Below are positions 1 to 10,713 of a stretch of 64,000 nt of DNA, piece by piece (positions within the stretch are counted from its first letter, which is position 1; each line of letters opens with the position of its first letter). The stretch lies in assembly GCA_033439795.1 (NCBI GenBank), contig JAUTDP010000001.1, positions 434,001 through 498,000 on the forward strand, read 5' to 3'. The notes under the pieces were generated by a model that saw nothing but the letters and a program-made list of their open reading frames with translations, made no database searches and had not been told where the DNA came from. The translations under genes and the position numbers were made by a program. The stretch is from Sordaria brevicollis. Lineage: Eukaryota > Ascomycota > Sordariomycetes > Sordariales > Sordariaceae.

Positions 1-1452
1 ACTTTCATCAAGAAATCTGCCGCAGGAACTCGAGCAAGATGACAACATCGCTGCTTCAGATGGACTGGCGTCCTGGAAATGGCATCCCCACTAGTTTGCG
101 TTTGATCGATCATTTGCGTTATAGGGCAGTCCTTACATCCAAAACAATCTACCCCGCAAGAACTTGTGCTAGCTCATTTGCTTGTTGAGCTTGGTTGCAT
201 GTGCTCAAGATGGGCGCACCTCACATCTATATCCCCTCCCTACATGCCCGACGGACACTCGGCAATTTAAGCACAACGCTGCCATTCCTCATCAACTTTG
301 CAAAGTTGCTTGCTTTATTATTCGGTAAAGAGGCTAAATACTGTAATTATAATACTTCTCTTGGGCGCGAAAGCTGAGTGTTTTGATGCCCCCGATCAAG
401 AAACGTCCCCGGGGAAAAAGTGGGGCCGGTCCCGGGGACACGCAAAAGTTCCGGTCATCAAACAAATTGATACCACCGTTACAATGGGAGGTTGCCCTCT
501 TTGGATAAAGGGTTTTAAGAGATGAAGAACGCAATCGAGTGTCTGCGTGGCGGGGAAATGGTTTGAACATGGTGAAAACTGCGAGTGTCTCTCAGGTCTC
601 CGGAGTGAGTTTTGGGGGCAACGTGCCCACATCAAACGCCACTATATGTCCTGCACTTCATATTAACTCAGCTCTACGTGTAGAAATCTTGAGCCATGCT
701 TCGAAGGCTCATGCTCCGATGAGGATATCTTTTCTAGAAGTACCACTTCAACTAGCATGCTGCCGGGCTGGGTTGTCCAAAACGGCACAAGCCCCACGCC
801 TCGTCTCTTACAAACGCCAAGATACCGCAGAGATGAAAACGAGTCCTCTAGTACAGCCTTGAGTTACCTTGGATGAATGACGTATTTGAAGGTGCCTGGA
901 GGTCTCGTACCACAGGCAGGCACACAATCTCGATCTGGGCTGCCCTAGGGCATGACCGTTGCCCCGGTAATCTACCTCTAGTCGTCTCGTCTCAGTTGCC
1001 AGCCTCAGCCACAGCAGGGCTATCAAAGTTCAGCTGGCCAACCAGGCCACGGTGCAAGTATCCGTGTAGTATGGCGTTATAGCCAGAACCGGAGAGGACT
1101 GCCAGCTGGCGAGATAGACGAGTGTTTGTCCACCCACGCGGGCACCAGCCACAGACGTTGAGGAGCCACAACAGATGTGATTCAAAGGCGCCCCTCCTTT
1201 TCGCATGTCGAGATCTCACTTTACCTTAATTTCCTTCCCTCACCACGACGAAGTTTTGGGCCAAGTTCTAAGCCAAGTTCCTTCCACAGTTCCAACACTG
1301 GCTTACCGACAAGCTCAGTTCTTGCCGCCGTTCCAGCTTCCAACCAGGTCACACAAAATTCCCAGCAAACCCTCATCTCCTTGGCCTCACCTCACCTTCA
1401 CCTTCACCTTCAGTTTTGCTCGTGCACGGTCGGCAGGAGGACGGGAGAACGC
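1..1452. other. Intergenic, no supported gene
   Basis: Open frames here are short and lack convincing codon bias. The stretch from about 1,210 to 1,420 is pyrimidine-rich, like the leaders of other genes in this window, and precedes a tentative small gene at 1,453. One TACCTCTA octamer lies at 973-980. Nothing else is recognised. Confidence 0.5.
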
Positions 1453-1801
1453 ATGAGCGTCTCTCGCACACCGCCTCCCGGTCGTCATCGACTGTGCATC
1501 ATCAGCAACGGTATATAACATTCCAGCAATCATATCATCGTCTGTCAGCGTACTAACCGGAGACTCACACAGTCAGGTGCGGACGCCGTTGACAAGATCA
1601 AGACCGAAGCGCCGGCTGATAAGACTAGCGAGGGTCCCGTAAGTACCCACCAGCTTCCTCCCATATCTCGCTGCAAGTGAACTCATTCTCACCTTTCCGT
1701 TCCAACAGGATCCAACATCTCCGCCCCATGAGGGCGCAGAACACCGCCAAGCTTTCCATGGTCCCGGTCGGAGACGAAGTCTAGCTATATATACAACCTA
1801 G
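1453..1801 (+). CDS. Tentative small three-exon gene or gene remnant
   Basis: Three exons join in frame: 1453-1510, 1577-1638 and 1709-1801, predicting 70 residues. The second donor is strong (GTAAGT at 1639) and both acceptors follow pyrimidine-rich or CTAAC-containing stretches. The peptide is hydrophilic (for example ADAVDKIKTEAPADK) and has no recognised domain. The same frame continues past the TAG at 1799-1801 into another coding-like stretch that ends at the TGA at 1979-1981 and reads as an acidic, Arg/Glu-rich segment (DEQMDAYFNELEERDARREE). No intron whose length is a multiple of three removes the TAG. This may therefore be a decayed longer gene rather than a real 70-residue protein. 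No function can be assigned. Confidence 0.3.
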
Positions 1802-2412
1802 GGAAAGGGAAACCATGCGTGGATCGTATCCACTGTGTCAAGACATGTGAATGGCTTCAACAACTTCGACTTACGAGCTAGCGACGAGCAGATGGATGCC
1901 TATTTCAACGAGCTCGAGGAGAGAGATGCTCGTCGCGAGGAGGAGCAGGCGGGGATCTCCAAGAGGAAGGCTCCCTGCTGAGGCCAAGGAGAAGAAGGAG
2001 AAGAAGGAGAAGAAGGAGCACATCCGACCATACCCACTGGAAAACTCGGGATCCCGTCCGCTCTCCCATAGATAAGCCAGTGAAGGAACATAGACTCTCG
2101 TTAGTGGATAGATGTTATAGGAAGTATCTACCAAGATCATTTCTTTCACCATCCTTTGCCGTTTTGAGTTCTCACTTCATGAAATTTGCTTTGTCACTGT
2201 TGGAAAAAAAGGTGCGTGTAGAAGTTTCGTCACATTCGCGTTCATTCACTGCCTGTATCCCCCAGTAACCTGCTCCCCATGGTCTGTGCCGCTCCCCGGG
2301 TGGTATTTATTCCCACCGGGTTGGTCTCCGGTCCTCTTCACATCTTCCCGATGTACTCGGCAGATACACAGTAGCAAGTTCCCGCAACAAATGTCCTCTG
2401 CTCATCGGCATC

Positions 2413-2905
2413 ATGCCGGACCCTCCCCATCCGAACGAACCTTCGGCTCCTTCTCTTCCCAGCAATCCCAGATTGCTACTGGACGTCGTCAAAGGGAAGA
2501 AAAGGATTATCAGGTAGCTTGACGACAATTATCAGTGGTAAGCAAAAGTAGATTGGGACTGCATGTGCTGTCGGGGGACTTCCACTAACACACAGTTCGA
2601 AAAGTGGCCAGTCCGAGACCGTCAATCGGTTTATACATTACCTCTTAATTCTTGTCATGATCCCCACCACCCTGCTCATGCTTCTTTTCTTGTGGCCACA
2701 TTTCACAGTCCTCCACTACATTCTTGATGTAATCGCCGCCGTGCTTGAAACGACAGCGATAATGCTCCAGACGGTTCAGAACTTGATCGAGCTTGGCTCG
2801 TTCCCTTTTTTTCGTCTGGTTGGCTGGCCTGAGGCTGCTATTGCCTTTGTAGCATGCTTAGCTTGTGCATATTGCGGTCAAGCCGTGTACGGGAGGGGAT
2901 TGTGA
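2413..2905 (+). CDS. Small predicted membrane protein, unknown family
   Basis: Exons 2413-2513 and 2596-2905 join in frame to give 136 residues. The donor (GTAGCT) is weak, but splicing there is needed because the next codon would be TAG; the acceptor follows CTAACACACAG. The first 35 residues are Pro/Ser-rich and then basic (KGKKR). From about residue 46 the protein is strongly hydrophobic, with segments around 46-70 (LLILVMIPTTLLMLLFLW), 75-100, and 110-130 near the C-terminus, suggesting two or three membrane helices. I recognise no family. It sits beside other lineage-specific genes, including another protein with a hydrophobic C-terminal half at 7,567. The start is the first ATG in frame. 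The main uncertainty is the first exon; the membrane exon is the more secure part. Confidence 0.45.
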
Positions 2906-3747
2906 GGTTCAAACTGGTACATGTTTTTGACGTGGAGCGTGCTATGAAGGTAGTTTAGGACAGGGACAGATAAAAGGACGGCAGTTGCTCCTGATGGATA
3001 GGAGGAACATCAGGTATTCTTCTCCACGAGCTGTTAACAAGTCCTCGGGCATGCAACTGCTTGCGATAAGTTAGAATGAGGAAGCGGTAACCACACAAAA
3101 TGCCAGCGGAATGTGAATAAACTCCTGGTTTTCACTCAGACATACCTCTATTCAGCTTATAGCTTTTGTTCCACACCCTACACCCACCATGATGTTGATA
3201 CACATGTCGTACTCAAACTACCTCTATCAAAGCCCATTTAAAGCAACCTCGCCCTCGTCCTAGCTGTTATCGTACCGCCAGCAGAGCACTCAGTCGACAT
3301 CTCGGGTCGAAAGGGAGCTTGGTACGACGGGAGATAAGGAAAGTATCATCGTCGGTTTCTTCACAAAGCTCAGGTTGGCTCTACATTGTATTGGATGCGC
3401 CCTGGGGTATAACGAAGGAGACGGGGAAGCATTTCCTATCTGAAAGGAACTGATGGCGTTATGCTGTGATGGCCTGGTGCTTTCACTGTTCGTGAACATG
3501 TACTGGATGAGAACCTACAGGTACTTTTATGATAGAACCAAGCCGTGCAAACCTGAATTGGAAAGGCAACTCTAACTACTACCGTGGACAACGGTGTGTC
3601 GAGTATAGAATTTACTCACATCGAGGCCAACTTGAAGTAAACAACGGAAGCAAGTGTACCACTACGTCACCGCAGTAGAGTGACTTCCTTCCTACCTCTA
3701 CGCTCATCCTTGAAACCCATGTTAGCCCCCTTCACGCCCTTCGCGCC
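2906..3747. other. Intergenic, no gene seen
   Basis: No coding stretch with fungal codon bias is visible on either strand. Three TACCTCTA octamers occur at 3143-3150, 3219-3226 and 3693-3700, an unusual density. Confidence 0.5.
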
Positions 3748-3945
3748 CTAAGAAGCCCTCCCTGTCCTTCCACTGCGGCCACGATTATCATCCTTTAGAG
3801 ACAAAAAGAGTCCATGCTTGGAAGGATCCCTCTGCGCCAAGATTTTCAGTTCCGCTAGACATTCAGCCGATGAAGTGCACCCGGAAGCACTCCTGATATT
3901 CCAAGCACAATTGCCACAGATCCCTCCTTTGATATTTCCTGGCAT
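3748..3945 (-). CDS. Possible small Cys-rich peptide or exon
   Basis: A 65-codon reading frame on the minus strand contains a cysteine cluster near residues 10-29 (ICGNCAWN, then SGCTSSAEC), followed by a basic tail. The CxxC-x(9)-C-x(5)-C arrangement loosely recalls short Cys-rich zinc-binding-like segments in fungal proteins, and codon choice is plausible. A nearby segment upstream on the same strand repeats a GGGATYTGTGG stretch, so this could be the last exon of a longer decayed gene. No function is assigned and it may not be expressed. Confidence 0.22.
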   Translation of the reverse strand: MPGNIKGGICGNCAWNIRSASGCTSSAECLAELKILAQRDPSKHGLFLSLKDDNRGRSGRTGRAS

Positions 3946-4439
3946 GGAAACGCAACCCACAAATCCCTCCTGGCCGTGCCTTCCAGCTCCCCAAGATTTC
4001 CCTTTCCGCTTGTGGGCCCAGGTCGTCCAAATTCGTCACTCCCGCTGCCTGGGGCAATGAGAAGGGTCCCAAATCTTGCACGTACAATGGGGTAGACGTA
4101 TAACCCAGATTACAAGCTCTCGGTGAAAGCGCAGGTACACGCCTAGAATAGGTCCGGAAAAGGTTTATACCTCTATGTCGTCTAGCCACGTTCTCTTCCC
4201 CATCATCGCCAAACATCCAGGAACATTTTATCATCCTATATCCTTCTTGGGAAGAGTGGAAGGCCTAATGGGAAAGCCTCATAGCACCGCGGACGATGTA
4301 GGATAAATTCCAGGACTGGTAGATACCTGCCCTGAAATCAAGACGGAAGAGAAGCCGTGGTAAAATACCACAGCCCGAGACAGAAATACAATACTCCCAA
4401 TGGGAAACTTACCAGATGAAGCAACAGAGTTGAAGGCCG

Positions 4440-4928
4440 GTACCGTCGCCAGCTCGTGGTCGTTGCCTGCTCCTAGTCGTCATGGTAACGGGCGCACAAA
4501 TTTACTTTTCCTTCTCGTTGCTAGGTATATTTTCCCATCTGCCGTTCGTGACCTCTCCCACTTTTCTTCCCCTCTTCCACCACAGATCTCACTCTGCTCA
4601 CAGCAACTGTTTTCTGAACTTCCACGTTTCTTCCTCACGGAATACCACGATCAAGCCTTCCACTTCACTGCTTCACAGCAACGAACGTTTTTCCCGCCCT
4701 TTCCAACTTCTCCATCACGGACTACCACCACTTTCGCCTTTCCCCCGCCTCTCTCTCCCGGTTACAGCACGTTAACCGGCACTCTCCCATCTCCCAAGAT
4801 CTCGCCCGCCGCGACCATCTTCAAGCAATCTCACCAACAAACCCAAGCGGTTTTCACCAAGCTAAGTTTACTTTGCCCCTTCCGCTTTCCCCCATTTCTT
4901 TCCGAGTACCAGTTTGATACAGCTCATC
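4440..4928 (+). promoter_or_regulatory. Pyrimidine-rich leader of the gene at 4,929
   Basis: The plus strand is dominated by C and T runs with CTCAC/CTTCC blocks for nearly 400 bases directly before the ATG at 4929. This is typical of fungal promoter/5' UTR tracts. The open frame running through it (4400-4942) has no protein-like composition and is judged a by-product of low-complexity DNA. Confidence 0.45.
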
Positions 4929-6130
4929 ATGTCTTCTACTAGGAACTCGACCCAAGCCCTCGACCGCAACGAGGCCAACAAGAAGAATGCGGCTGCCGAC
5001 CGCGGCGCCGCCGGAAGCAAGCGCCCCCGCGCTGTAAGCGAGGATCCTTTGGATTTCGTCGCTCCTGTTGCCAAGCGTCGCCGTACCAACCTGGACGACG
5101 AGAACAACAACGACGCCGACGGTTACAACGGCGACACCGAGCTGTACGACGCAGACGGTAGCGGTTTCAGCAGTGACAGTCAAGAATACTTCACTGCCGA
5201 CAGTGAAGACACTGATGACAGTGAGGACACTGAAGACAGAGAGGACCTTGCCACTGATATCAACGACGCTGATATCAACGACGCTAATGTCCACGACAGC
5301 GCCGATGACAGCTACCACACTGCCGACCCCTGGCATAGCGATGACAGAGAGGACAGCGATCATGACCTCGAGGTTCCTGGTCAGCAGGAAGAGCCACTGT
5401 CGGGGTGGAACTTCCAGCCACCCGACGATGAGGCCCAACCTCAGGACGGACTGCTGCCGCTAGTCACCCTGCAGCGGACAGATGCCCTGCCTCCCACGAT
5501 CGAGATGCAGGCACTCCGTGGCCGCGTCTTCTGGTGCCCCGGCAACGTGTTGAATTCCGCCACACCTCAGGACAAAACCTTGACTCGTTCCCACCCCGTC
5601 CTATTCGTATCATCGTTCATGAAAGGAAACATACTTCATGCTAACGTTGTGATGGTAAGTAATTCCCTTTGAATCTTCCATCTGACTTCTGTTTCTACCC
5701 GCCGAACCTTCCATCTCACACTTCCCAGATGACCACCCTCGGCGGGAGGACTCTCATGGAGAAATTCCCCAGCATGGATCCCGAGGCCATCAGGCTTCGA
5801 TCCTACTTCCTGCCCGTCGACCCCACCCCTCCTCATCCCGACGACCCCGTCAGGAACTTCACGGTCAAGATGACCAAGAGGCTGCATCACCCGCCAAGGA
5901 CTTCTTACATCAACCTTCTGAGGGTGATGACCCTCCCGTACGATCTCCTTCGGGTCTACCCGGATGGGTCAGCCGGGTGCACGGTGGACTACCGCACTAC
6001 CCCGGAGTCGTTCTCAGAGCTCGCTAAGTTCTTTGAGGCCCTGACTTTACCGGAGGGTCTCGATGATTGGAACGCGATCTGCCCCAGGCCTGGTAAAGGT
6101 ACTAAGCGTCACGGGAAGAAGAGACGTTGA
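4929..6130 (+). CDS. Accessory family member A: acidic linker plus shared GxIM..HPV..SFGG-type domain
   Basis: Exons 4929-5654 and 5729-6130, joined by a 74-bp phase-0 intron (GTAAGT...TTCCCAG), give 375 residues. Residues 1-60 are basic and Ala/Arg-rich with a possible nuclear signal (AKRRR). Residues 60-165 are a highly acidic, low-complexity tract with short Asp/Glu/Ser repeats (DSEDTDDSEDTEDRED). The shared family domain starts near residue 200: block 1 (GRVFWCPG, then SHPVLFVSS), the conserved intron after residue 242, then block 2 (TTLGG; HPDDP near 278; SYIN at 301-304; LPYDLL) and block 3 (ESFSEL at 335). The C-terminus is basic (KGTKRHGKKRR). Family function is unknown. The charge pattern suggests a nuclear or nucleic-acid-associated protein, which is inference. 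Family relatives lie at 10.7-12.8, 13.3-14.8 and 32.6-34.0 kb. Confidence 0.75.
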
Positions 6131-7566
6131 GAAGTTTCCGCAATCGACTGGGTAAGGCACTTGCCCCTTTCTCGTTTGTTTGTGCGAGTTGTTTTTCGGA
6201 CTGCCGAGGGATCTATGCATGAGATGAAAGGAAACACTGGTTGGGTAAGATGCTAGATGCTGTAGATTATCCAGGGACGCAGCAGGAGGGCGGAGGAGCG
6301 GAGGATACTAGGATGATTTCTGGTCTGGTCGGGGTATACGCAAGATGCTGTAGATGATTAAGGACGCAGCGGGAAGGTGGAGGAGCGGAGGATCTCAGGG
6401 ACGGAGCAAGAGGAACCTGGCATTCTTATGTTGTTAGCGCTTGTGGCTTTGTTGTTTGGGGAAGGGTTTTTGTACGTGGTTTATAGCGGGTGGTGGTGTT
6501 CTTGTCTGTTGCGGAGTTTGAGCTTGGGTACATGTATGGCATGGGAGGAGTCTTGGATGAGATTTTCATCTATGGGATGGGAGAGCATGGTGGAGTGGCG
6601 ACGGTTTCTTTTTGCTAGTAGGGGGATTCGGTTTCGGGGTTTGTACGGACTGCATCTTGTTTGGGGTTATGGAGCGTGCGGGAGTCTTTGCTTGGAGTGG
6701 GTTTTGGTTTTGGGTTCGTTCTCGAGGGCATCGTGTTCGGAGTTGTAGAGCGGGCGGGCAGGGCGGTTTTTTTCTGGCAGAGGAGTTTTGTTCTGGCTTT
6801 TTTTGTTGACTGCATTAGGTTTTGTTTGGAATGTGTTTATCGAGCGGGTGGGTGGGCGGTTCTTTGCCAGGCTCCTCTTTGCTTGGATGGATGGATGGAA
6901 GGTTGGTTGGGGGTGTGCTGGACTCGGGATATGGATGGAATCGGAGAAGGGACGACTTTTATTTGCTTGTTGACGCCACTCTGGTTCGGACACACTTGCG
7001 TTTTGGAGACAACTCGAAGGGAGGTAGTTGCCAGCTGACAGGCATCTGCCCTTTCCGGGTGTCGTGATGAATTGAACTTGAATGGACACTCCACGTTGGA
7101 CTGTCCAAAAGCACTTGCCTTGACCGAAACTTGACGTTTCCAACTCGTGATATTTCTTGCTTGGAACTGTGAATGCTTCTCTCGGTGTCATCTGAGCCTT
7201 CAGGTTCTTTGGTCCCAAGAATGGGTATGGGTGGGCCATCGACCAAAGGTACATGTACGTCTTGTCCCTGTAGCCGTAAGTCGGACAATGGAATTGGCTT
7301 ATTTGGGATCATATGTCACGTCTTTCCCAGTCGCCTTCAAGCCCCTTCAATAATAGAACCTGAAGAGAGCGGAAGATGGTGCCCGTTTTCGACGTTCACC
7401 TGAGGGAAAGCTGCAGAGTTTTCTTCCCCAGACAGCGACACGCGAACAAATCAGGAATAGATTTATATGTCAATACCTCAACTCCGCGCTGCTCCTTTCC
7501 TGCCGCCCTTCCTTCTTGACTCAACGAGGAAGTGTGCCACTCAGCACACCTGCTTCTCTTCACAAC
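6131..7566. other. Intergenic, 3' region of gene A and 5' region of the gene at 7,567
   Basis: Overlapping frames in all registers come from a G/T-rich plus strand (6,380-6,950), and none shows coherent codon bias. A short imperfect direct repeat (GCAAGATGCTGTAGAT-like, followed by GGACGCAGC) occurs at about 6,249 and 6,340, each followed by GGAGGAGCGGAGGAT. No RNA gene is recognised. Confidence 0.45.
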
Positions 7567-8445
7567 ATGGACGACCCCTTGGACGACGCGTGGGCAGAAC
7601 CAGAACATGAAGTTCCTGAGGCAGCACAAGACACTCCTGAGGAAGCTCCCCATGATGAACCCACTACAGTCAACCCCGAACCACTCAGCCCCCGAGAACC
7701 ACAGCCCTACCGCATCGTCCCACAGTCACCAACAACCTCAAACCGAACTTCGCCATCTGTCAAGGACATGGATGATGAACAATCCCAACCCTGGCACCCC
7801 ATAACACCCGAGGCAGAGACCCACGGCAACATATTCGAAGACACGGAGGGAGATGGCAGCGTCAACGATCCAACCTTGCAAACGCAGAATAATGAAGACA
7901 ATACACGTATTCTCTCACAAGCCAACTCGGGTGAAGATGATAACGTCAATCAAAACGACAATGGAAATCAGGAATCACACAAACAACCCGAAAAGCTAGA
8001 ACTCTCAAGCACCACCCGTCTCCTCCTCCCCTTAGCCGGCTCTGCCATCCTCGGCACACTCGGGTGGAACTTCCTCCGCAGCCACCTAGCCCGAGACCTG
8101 CTCAAACAAGGCATAGCAACCAGCGCAGCTCTCAAAGTTGTGGGAAGGGGTCTTCTGGGGATAGGAGCAGCAGCAACAAGGGGAGTCTGGGCGGTAGTAA
8201 AGCATTGCAGCCGCCATCCGAGGAAGTATTGGGCTTTGGGGATGTTGTACAGTTTGTGGAACTGGGGGGTGGAGATAGCAGGCTTTTTCATTGAGACGGT
8301 GTTGATGTTGGGTGGTGTCATTCCCACGGAGACGTGCTATTGCTATGCTTGTCGAGTTAGGATGGCGTTGGATATGCAGAGGGAGACGGGGGTGACTTTG
8401 GCGGAGTTACGGCCTGCTGAGGGTGGTGAAGGGGAGGAGTACTAG
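7567..8445 (+). CDS. Protein with acidic disordered N-half and hydrophobic C-half, unknown family
   Basis: A single exon of 292 residues begins at the first ATG in frame; the frame stays open to 7516, but only from a TTG. Residues 1-155 are rich in Asp, Glu, Pro, Ser, Asn and Gln and are probably disordered. From about residue 160 the sequence becomes helical and hydrophobic: RLLLPLAGSAILGTLGW, then Ala/Gly-rich amphipathic stretches (GIATSAALKVVGRGLLGIGAAA), then LYSLWNWGVEIAGFFIETVLML. Next comes a Cys-containing motif (ETCYCYACRVR) and a charged tail. Two or three membrane-associated helices are likely. The plan of a disordered acidic half plus a membrane half recalls the C-terminal half of the gene at 10.7-12.8 kb, though I see no clear homology. 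The protein is not recognised. Confidence 0.6.
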   Translation: MDDPLDDAWAEPEHEVPEAAQDTPEEAPHDEPTTVNPEPLSPREPQPYRIVPQSPTTSNRTSPSVKDMDDEQSQPWHPITPEAETHGNIFEDTEGDGSVNDPTLQTQNNEDNTRILSQANSGEDDNVNQNDNGNQESHKQPEKLELSSTTRLLLPLAGSAILGTLGWNFLRSHLARDLLKQGIATSAALKVVGRGLLGIGAAATRGVWAVVKHCSRHPRKYWALGMLYSLWNWGVEIAGFFIETVLMLGGVIPTETCYCYACRVRMALDMQRETGVTLAELRPAEGGEGEEY

Positions 8446-8655
8446 CTAGGGGACAGGATGTTGTGATGTAAGGTCTCTTTGGAGGTGATTTTGATTTGCA
8501 AAGTGTTATGAAAGGGAACATGGAGTAAATACAGAAGCCGCTGGGCTGGTGATTGCAAAAACAAAGCAGCCAGACATACCGTACTGGGAATGTAGGGAGG
8601 TTGGGTAGCCCTCCCTCATTAACGTGTACAATTCTGAAAAGTAGCCTACCCAGCT

Positions 8656-9115
8656 CAAGTAGGCTACTTGCTGAGGGCGGCTTCTAATTGGTCAAAAAAA
8701 AGGTACGCTATAAGGCCTTCTATAAGGCCCGCTATAATTAGCCGTCTTTAGCGGACTGGTCGGATTCGTGCCAAGACTTCGACTTCGGAGCCAACGTCAC
8801 GTTATGTAGTTTGAAATAATGAAGCTATTTATAACTTACGTCGTCGCGCGAAACTTTTCGCGTAATGAAAAAACGACGACTACTAGCGGGATTGAACTGG
8901 TAGTCTCAAGAAAGAGAGCAACGATAAGAACTATTGAGCCATTGGCCTAATTGATTGATGCGGTAATTCGTTACTTCCCTTGAAGTTTATATAAGGGTTT
9001 GGAATTTAGGAAGGAACGGTATACTTCTCAAATTTCTAGCGGGTGCTTCAGCGGTCGTTATAGCGTATTAAAGATCCGACTAATTAGGAGCCGCCCTCAG
9101 CAAGTAGCCTACTTG
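8656..9115. mobile_element. MITE-like 460-bp element with 38-bp terminal inverted repeats
   Basis: The segment 8656-8693 and the reverse complement of 9078-9115 match at 36 of 38 positions. The shared core includes GTAGGCTACTTGCTGAGGG and GGCGGCT-CTAATT. The interior has no coding capacity for a transposase. It contains a tRNA-like segment on the minus strand (8868-8947). Copies of the 9-bp palindrome GTAGSCTAC lie at both ends and just outside. No clear target-site duplication was found, perhaps because the flanks are themselves repeats. The length and structure fit a non-autonomous DNA transposon. The family is unknown. Confidence 0.7.
8868..8947 (-). other. tRNA-like Pol III promoter segment inside the MITE-like element
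   Basis: Read on the minus strand, the segment has a box-A-like stretch (TGGCTCAATAGT), a small inverted pair (TCTC/GAGA) where a variable arm would be, a box-B-like stretch (AGTTCAATCCC) and then a run of six T, a Pol III terminator. A complete cloverleaf with paired acceptor stem is not evident, so it is better seen as a tRNA-derived or SINE-like remnant than a functional tRNA. Confidence 0.3.
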
Positions 9116-9474
9116 TTCAAGTAGGCTACATGCCTTCGAGTAGGCTACCCAGCTCACCGATTTTTCCGCTACGGTAGTGTGGTGACTCAACTTAAACGAC
9201 AGATGCAAACAACACGGGCTTCTTCCATACAAACGTCGTCCTTGATTCTTGGTTCAAACTTGAACGGAGAACACCCAGCCAGGTTCCGTCGTGACTAAAC
9301 TGCAGTGACTGCCCATGAATGACTGAAAGAGTGACTGATAACAACCGAACAAGGCAAGGAGAACAAGCTATAAAGACCATCCCATCCGCCATTGTGTACC
9401 ACATTCACATCCGTATATCCAAACAAACCTCCAACCACACTCACACCCCATTCTTCACTCCACTGGCCGTCGCA

Positions 9475-9966
9475 ATGGAACCACCCAAAAGACCCCAATC
9501 CCAGGGGCAACCAGGGGAAAAAAGAAAGCGACCAGACACCGACAGCCACTACGGGCAATCATCCTCTTCTGCCTCTGCCAGCGAGAGGCAAACCACTCCT
9601 CCTCCTTCCGATGCCCAAACTTCCAGCAACAAGAAGGAGAGTTCTGGTGTCGAGGGGCAACAACAACCCTCCTCCCCCGTCTCGGAAAGCCATGAGCATG
9701 AGCAGGCTCATTCGCCCACCTCCAAGCCAGCCCCATCGGCATTGGGGAATGGTCAGACTGCCCATGCCAACGGAATGGTAGACGGGAGTGAGGTCGAGCA
9801 ACATGAAGGGCATGGAGATGAGGAGGAGGCCGGCCACTCGGCTCAAGAAGGAAATGGTATTTCGATGGGCCACGGGCAAGGCACGCAAGGGAGCGAAAAC
9901 GAGCCTGAGTCTCCAAAGACGATGAAGGTGTTTGAGCACTTGCAGGAACTATCTGGACTGCCTTGA
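9475..9966 (+). CDS. Hypothetical hydrophilic, disordered protein
   Basis: A single-exon frame of 163 residues starts at an ATG in good context (GTCGCAATGG); an in-frame ATG also exists upstream at 9319. It is dominated by Ser, Pro, Gln, Glu, His and Gly, with a basic patch near the N-terminus (EKRKRP), and ends in a short amphipathic helix (MKVFEHLQELSGLP). No domain is visible. It lies among accessory genes and just downstream of the MITE-like element. It could be a short nuclear disordered protein or an exon of a longer gene. Confidence 0.4.
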   Translation: MEPPKRPQSQGQPGEKRKRPDTDSHYGQSSSSASASERQTTPPPSDAQTSSNKKESSGVEGQQQPSSPVSESHEHEQAHSPTSKPAPSALGNGQTAHANGMVDGSEVEQHEGHGDEEEAGHSAQEGNGISMGHGQGTQGSENEPESPKTMKVFEHLQELSGLP

Positions 9967-10713
9967 ACAGCATGCACAAGGGGGACGAGGAGGGTGTGTT
10001 GTTTGGTAAGGTGTTGGTGGATGGTCGAAGGGGTTGGGAATGAGTAGGATCGGTGTAAGTCGCGGGCATGGACAAGGAAGATCTAGTAGAAAGGCGATGG
10101 GTGCAAGAGAAGTTAGAGAACGGCTGGTGCTGGTGAAAGAAGGGTTAGCTGGGTGAAATAAACGGAAAACTTGGGAGACGGACCTTTACTGACATGGAGC
10201 CAGGTGATGGCTTGATGTACTAGGTCTGTCATTTTGGGTCCAGTCATCTGTTGTTGCTGGAGCACACAAACTTGGCGGAATGTGTTCAGTTTTTGCACTG
10301 CACCCAAGGAAGTTAGGTTGGAGGCACAGGCATCTTAGCGGGTCCCAGATTGAAGGGGAACTAAGAAGAGGGGGCGATTGGGTTGAGGCGATCTCCAGGG
10401 CACAGCGTGCCCATGGCCCAAATGCCGAAGAGGTGATGGCGGGAGTGAATCTACCATCTAGGCAAATAGCCCAAAAGGGCAAGGGTAATAGAAATTGCAA
10501 ACGGAAACTATCGATTGTTATTTTCTGAACGAGTGGTGCAGGTGAATAGCAATCCCAAATTGGAAGGGAAGTGCGACCACTGCATCCAAGAAGACGGGAG
10601 GAATCCAAAATCCACTGCGAATCCACCAACGCCTTCTAAAACAAAAATCCAACGCCTCCTTCCCAATCAGCTCCGATAAATGTGAACGGGTGAGAACACA
10701 AGGTGCCTAGTAG
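9967..10713. other. Intergenic between convergent genes
   Basis: No supported gene. A minus-strand frame at 10186-10629 has no internal ATG and is not accepted as coding. Confidence 0.4.

Noticed and set aside
4854..5438. 194-codon minus-strand frame (Val-rich)
   Set aside because: It is the antisense shadow of the acidic repeat tract of the gene at 4929; its Val/Ser repeats mirror GAC/GAT/ACT codons on the plus strand.
10186..10629. 147-codon minus-strand frame
   Set aside because: It contains no ATG and has no linkable exon.
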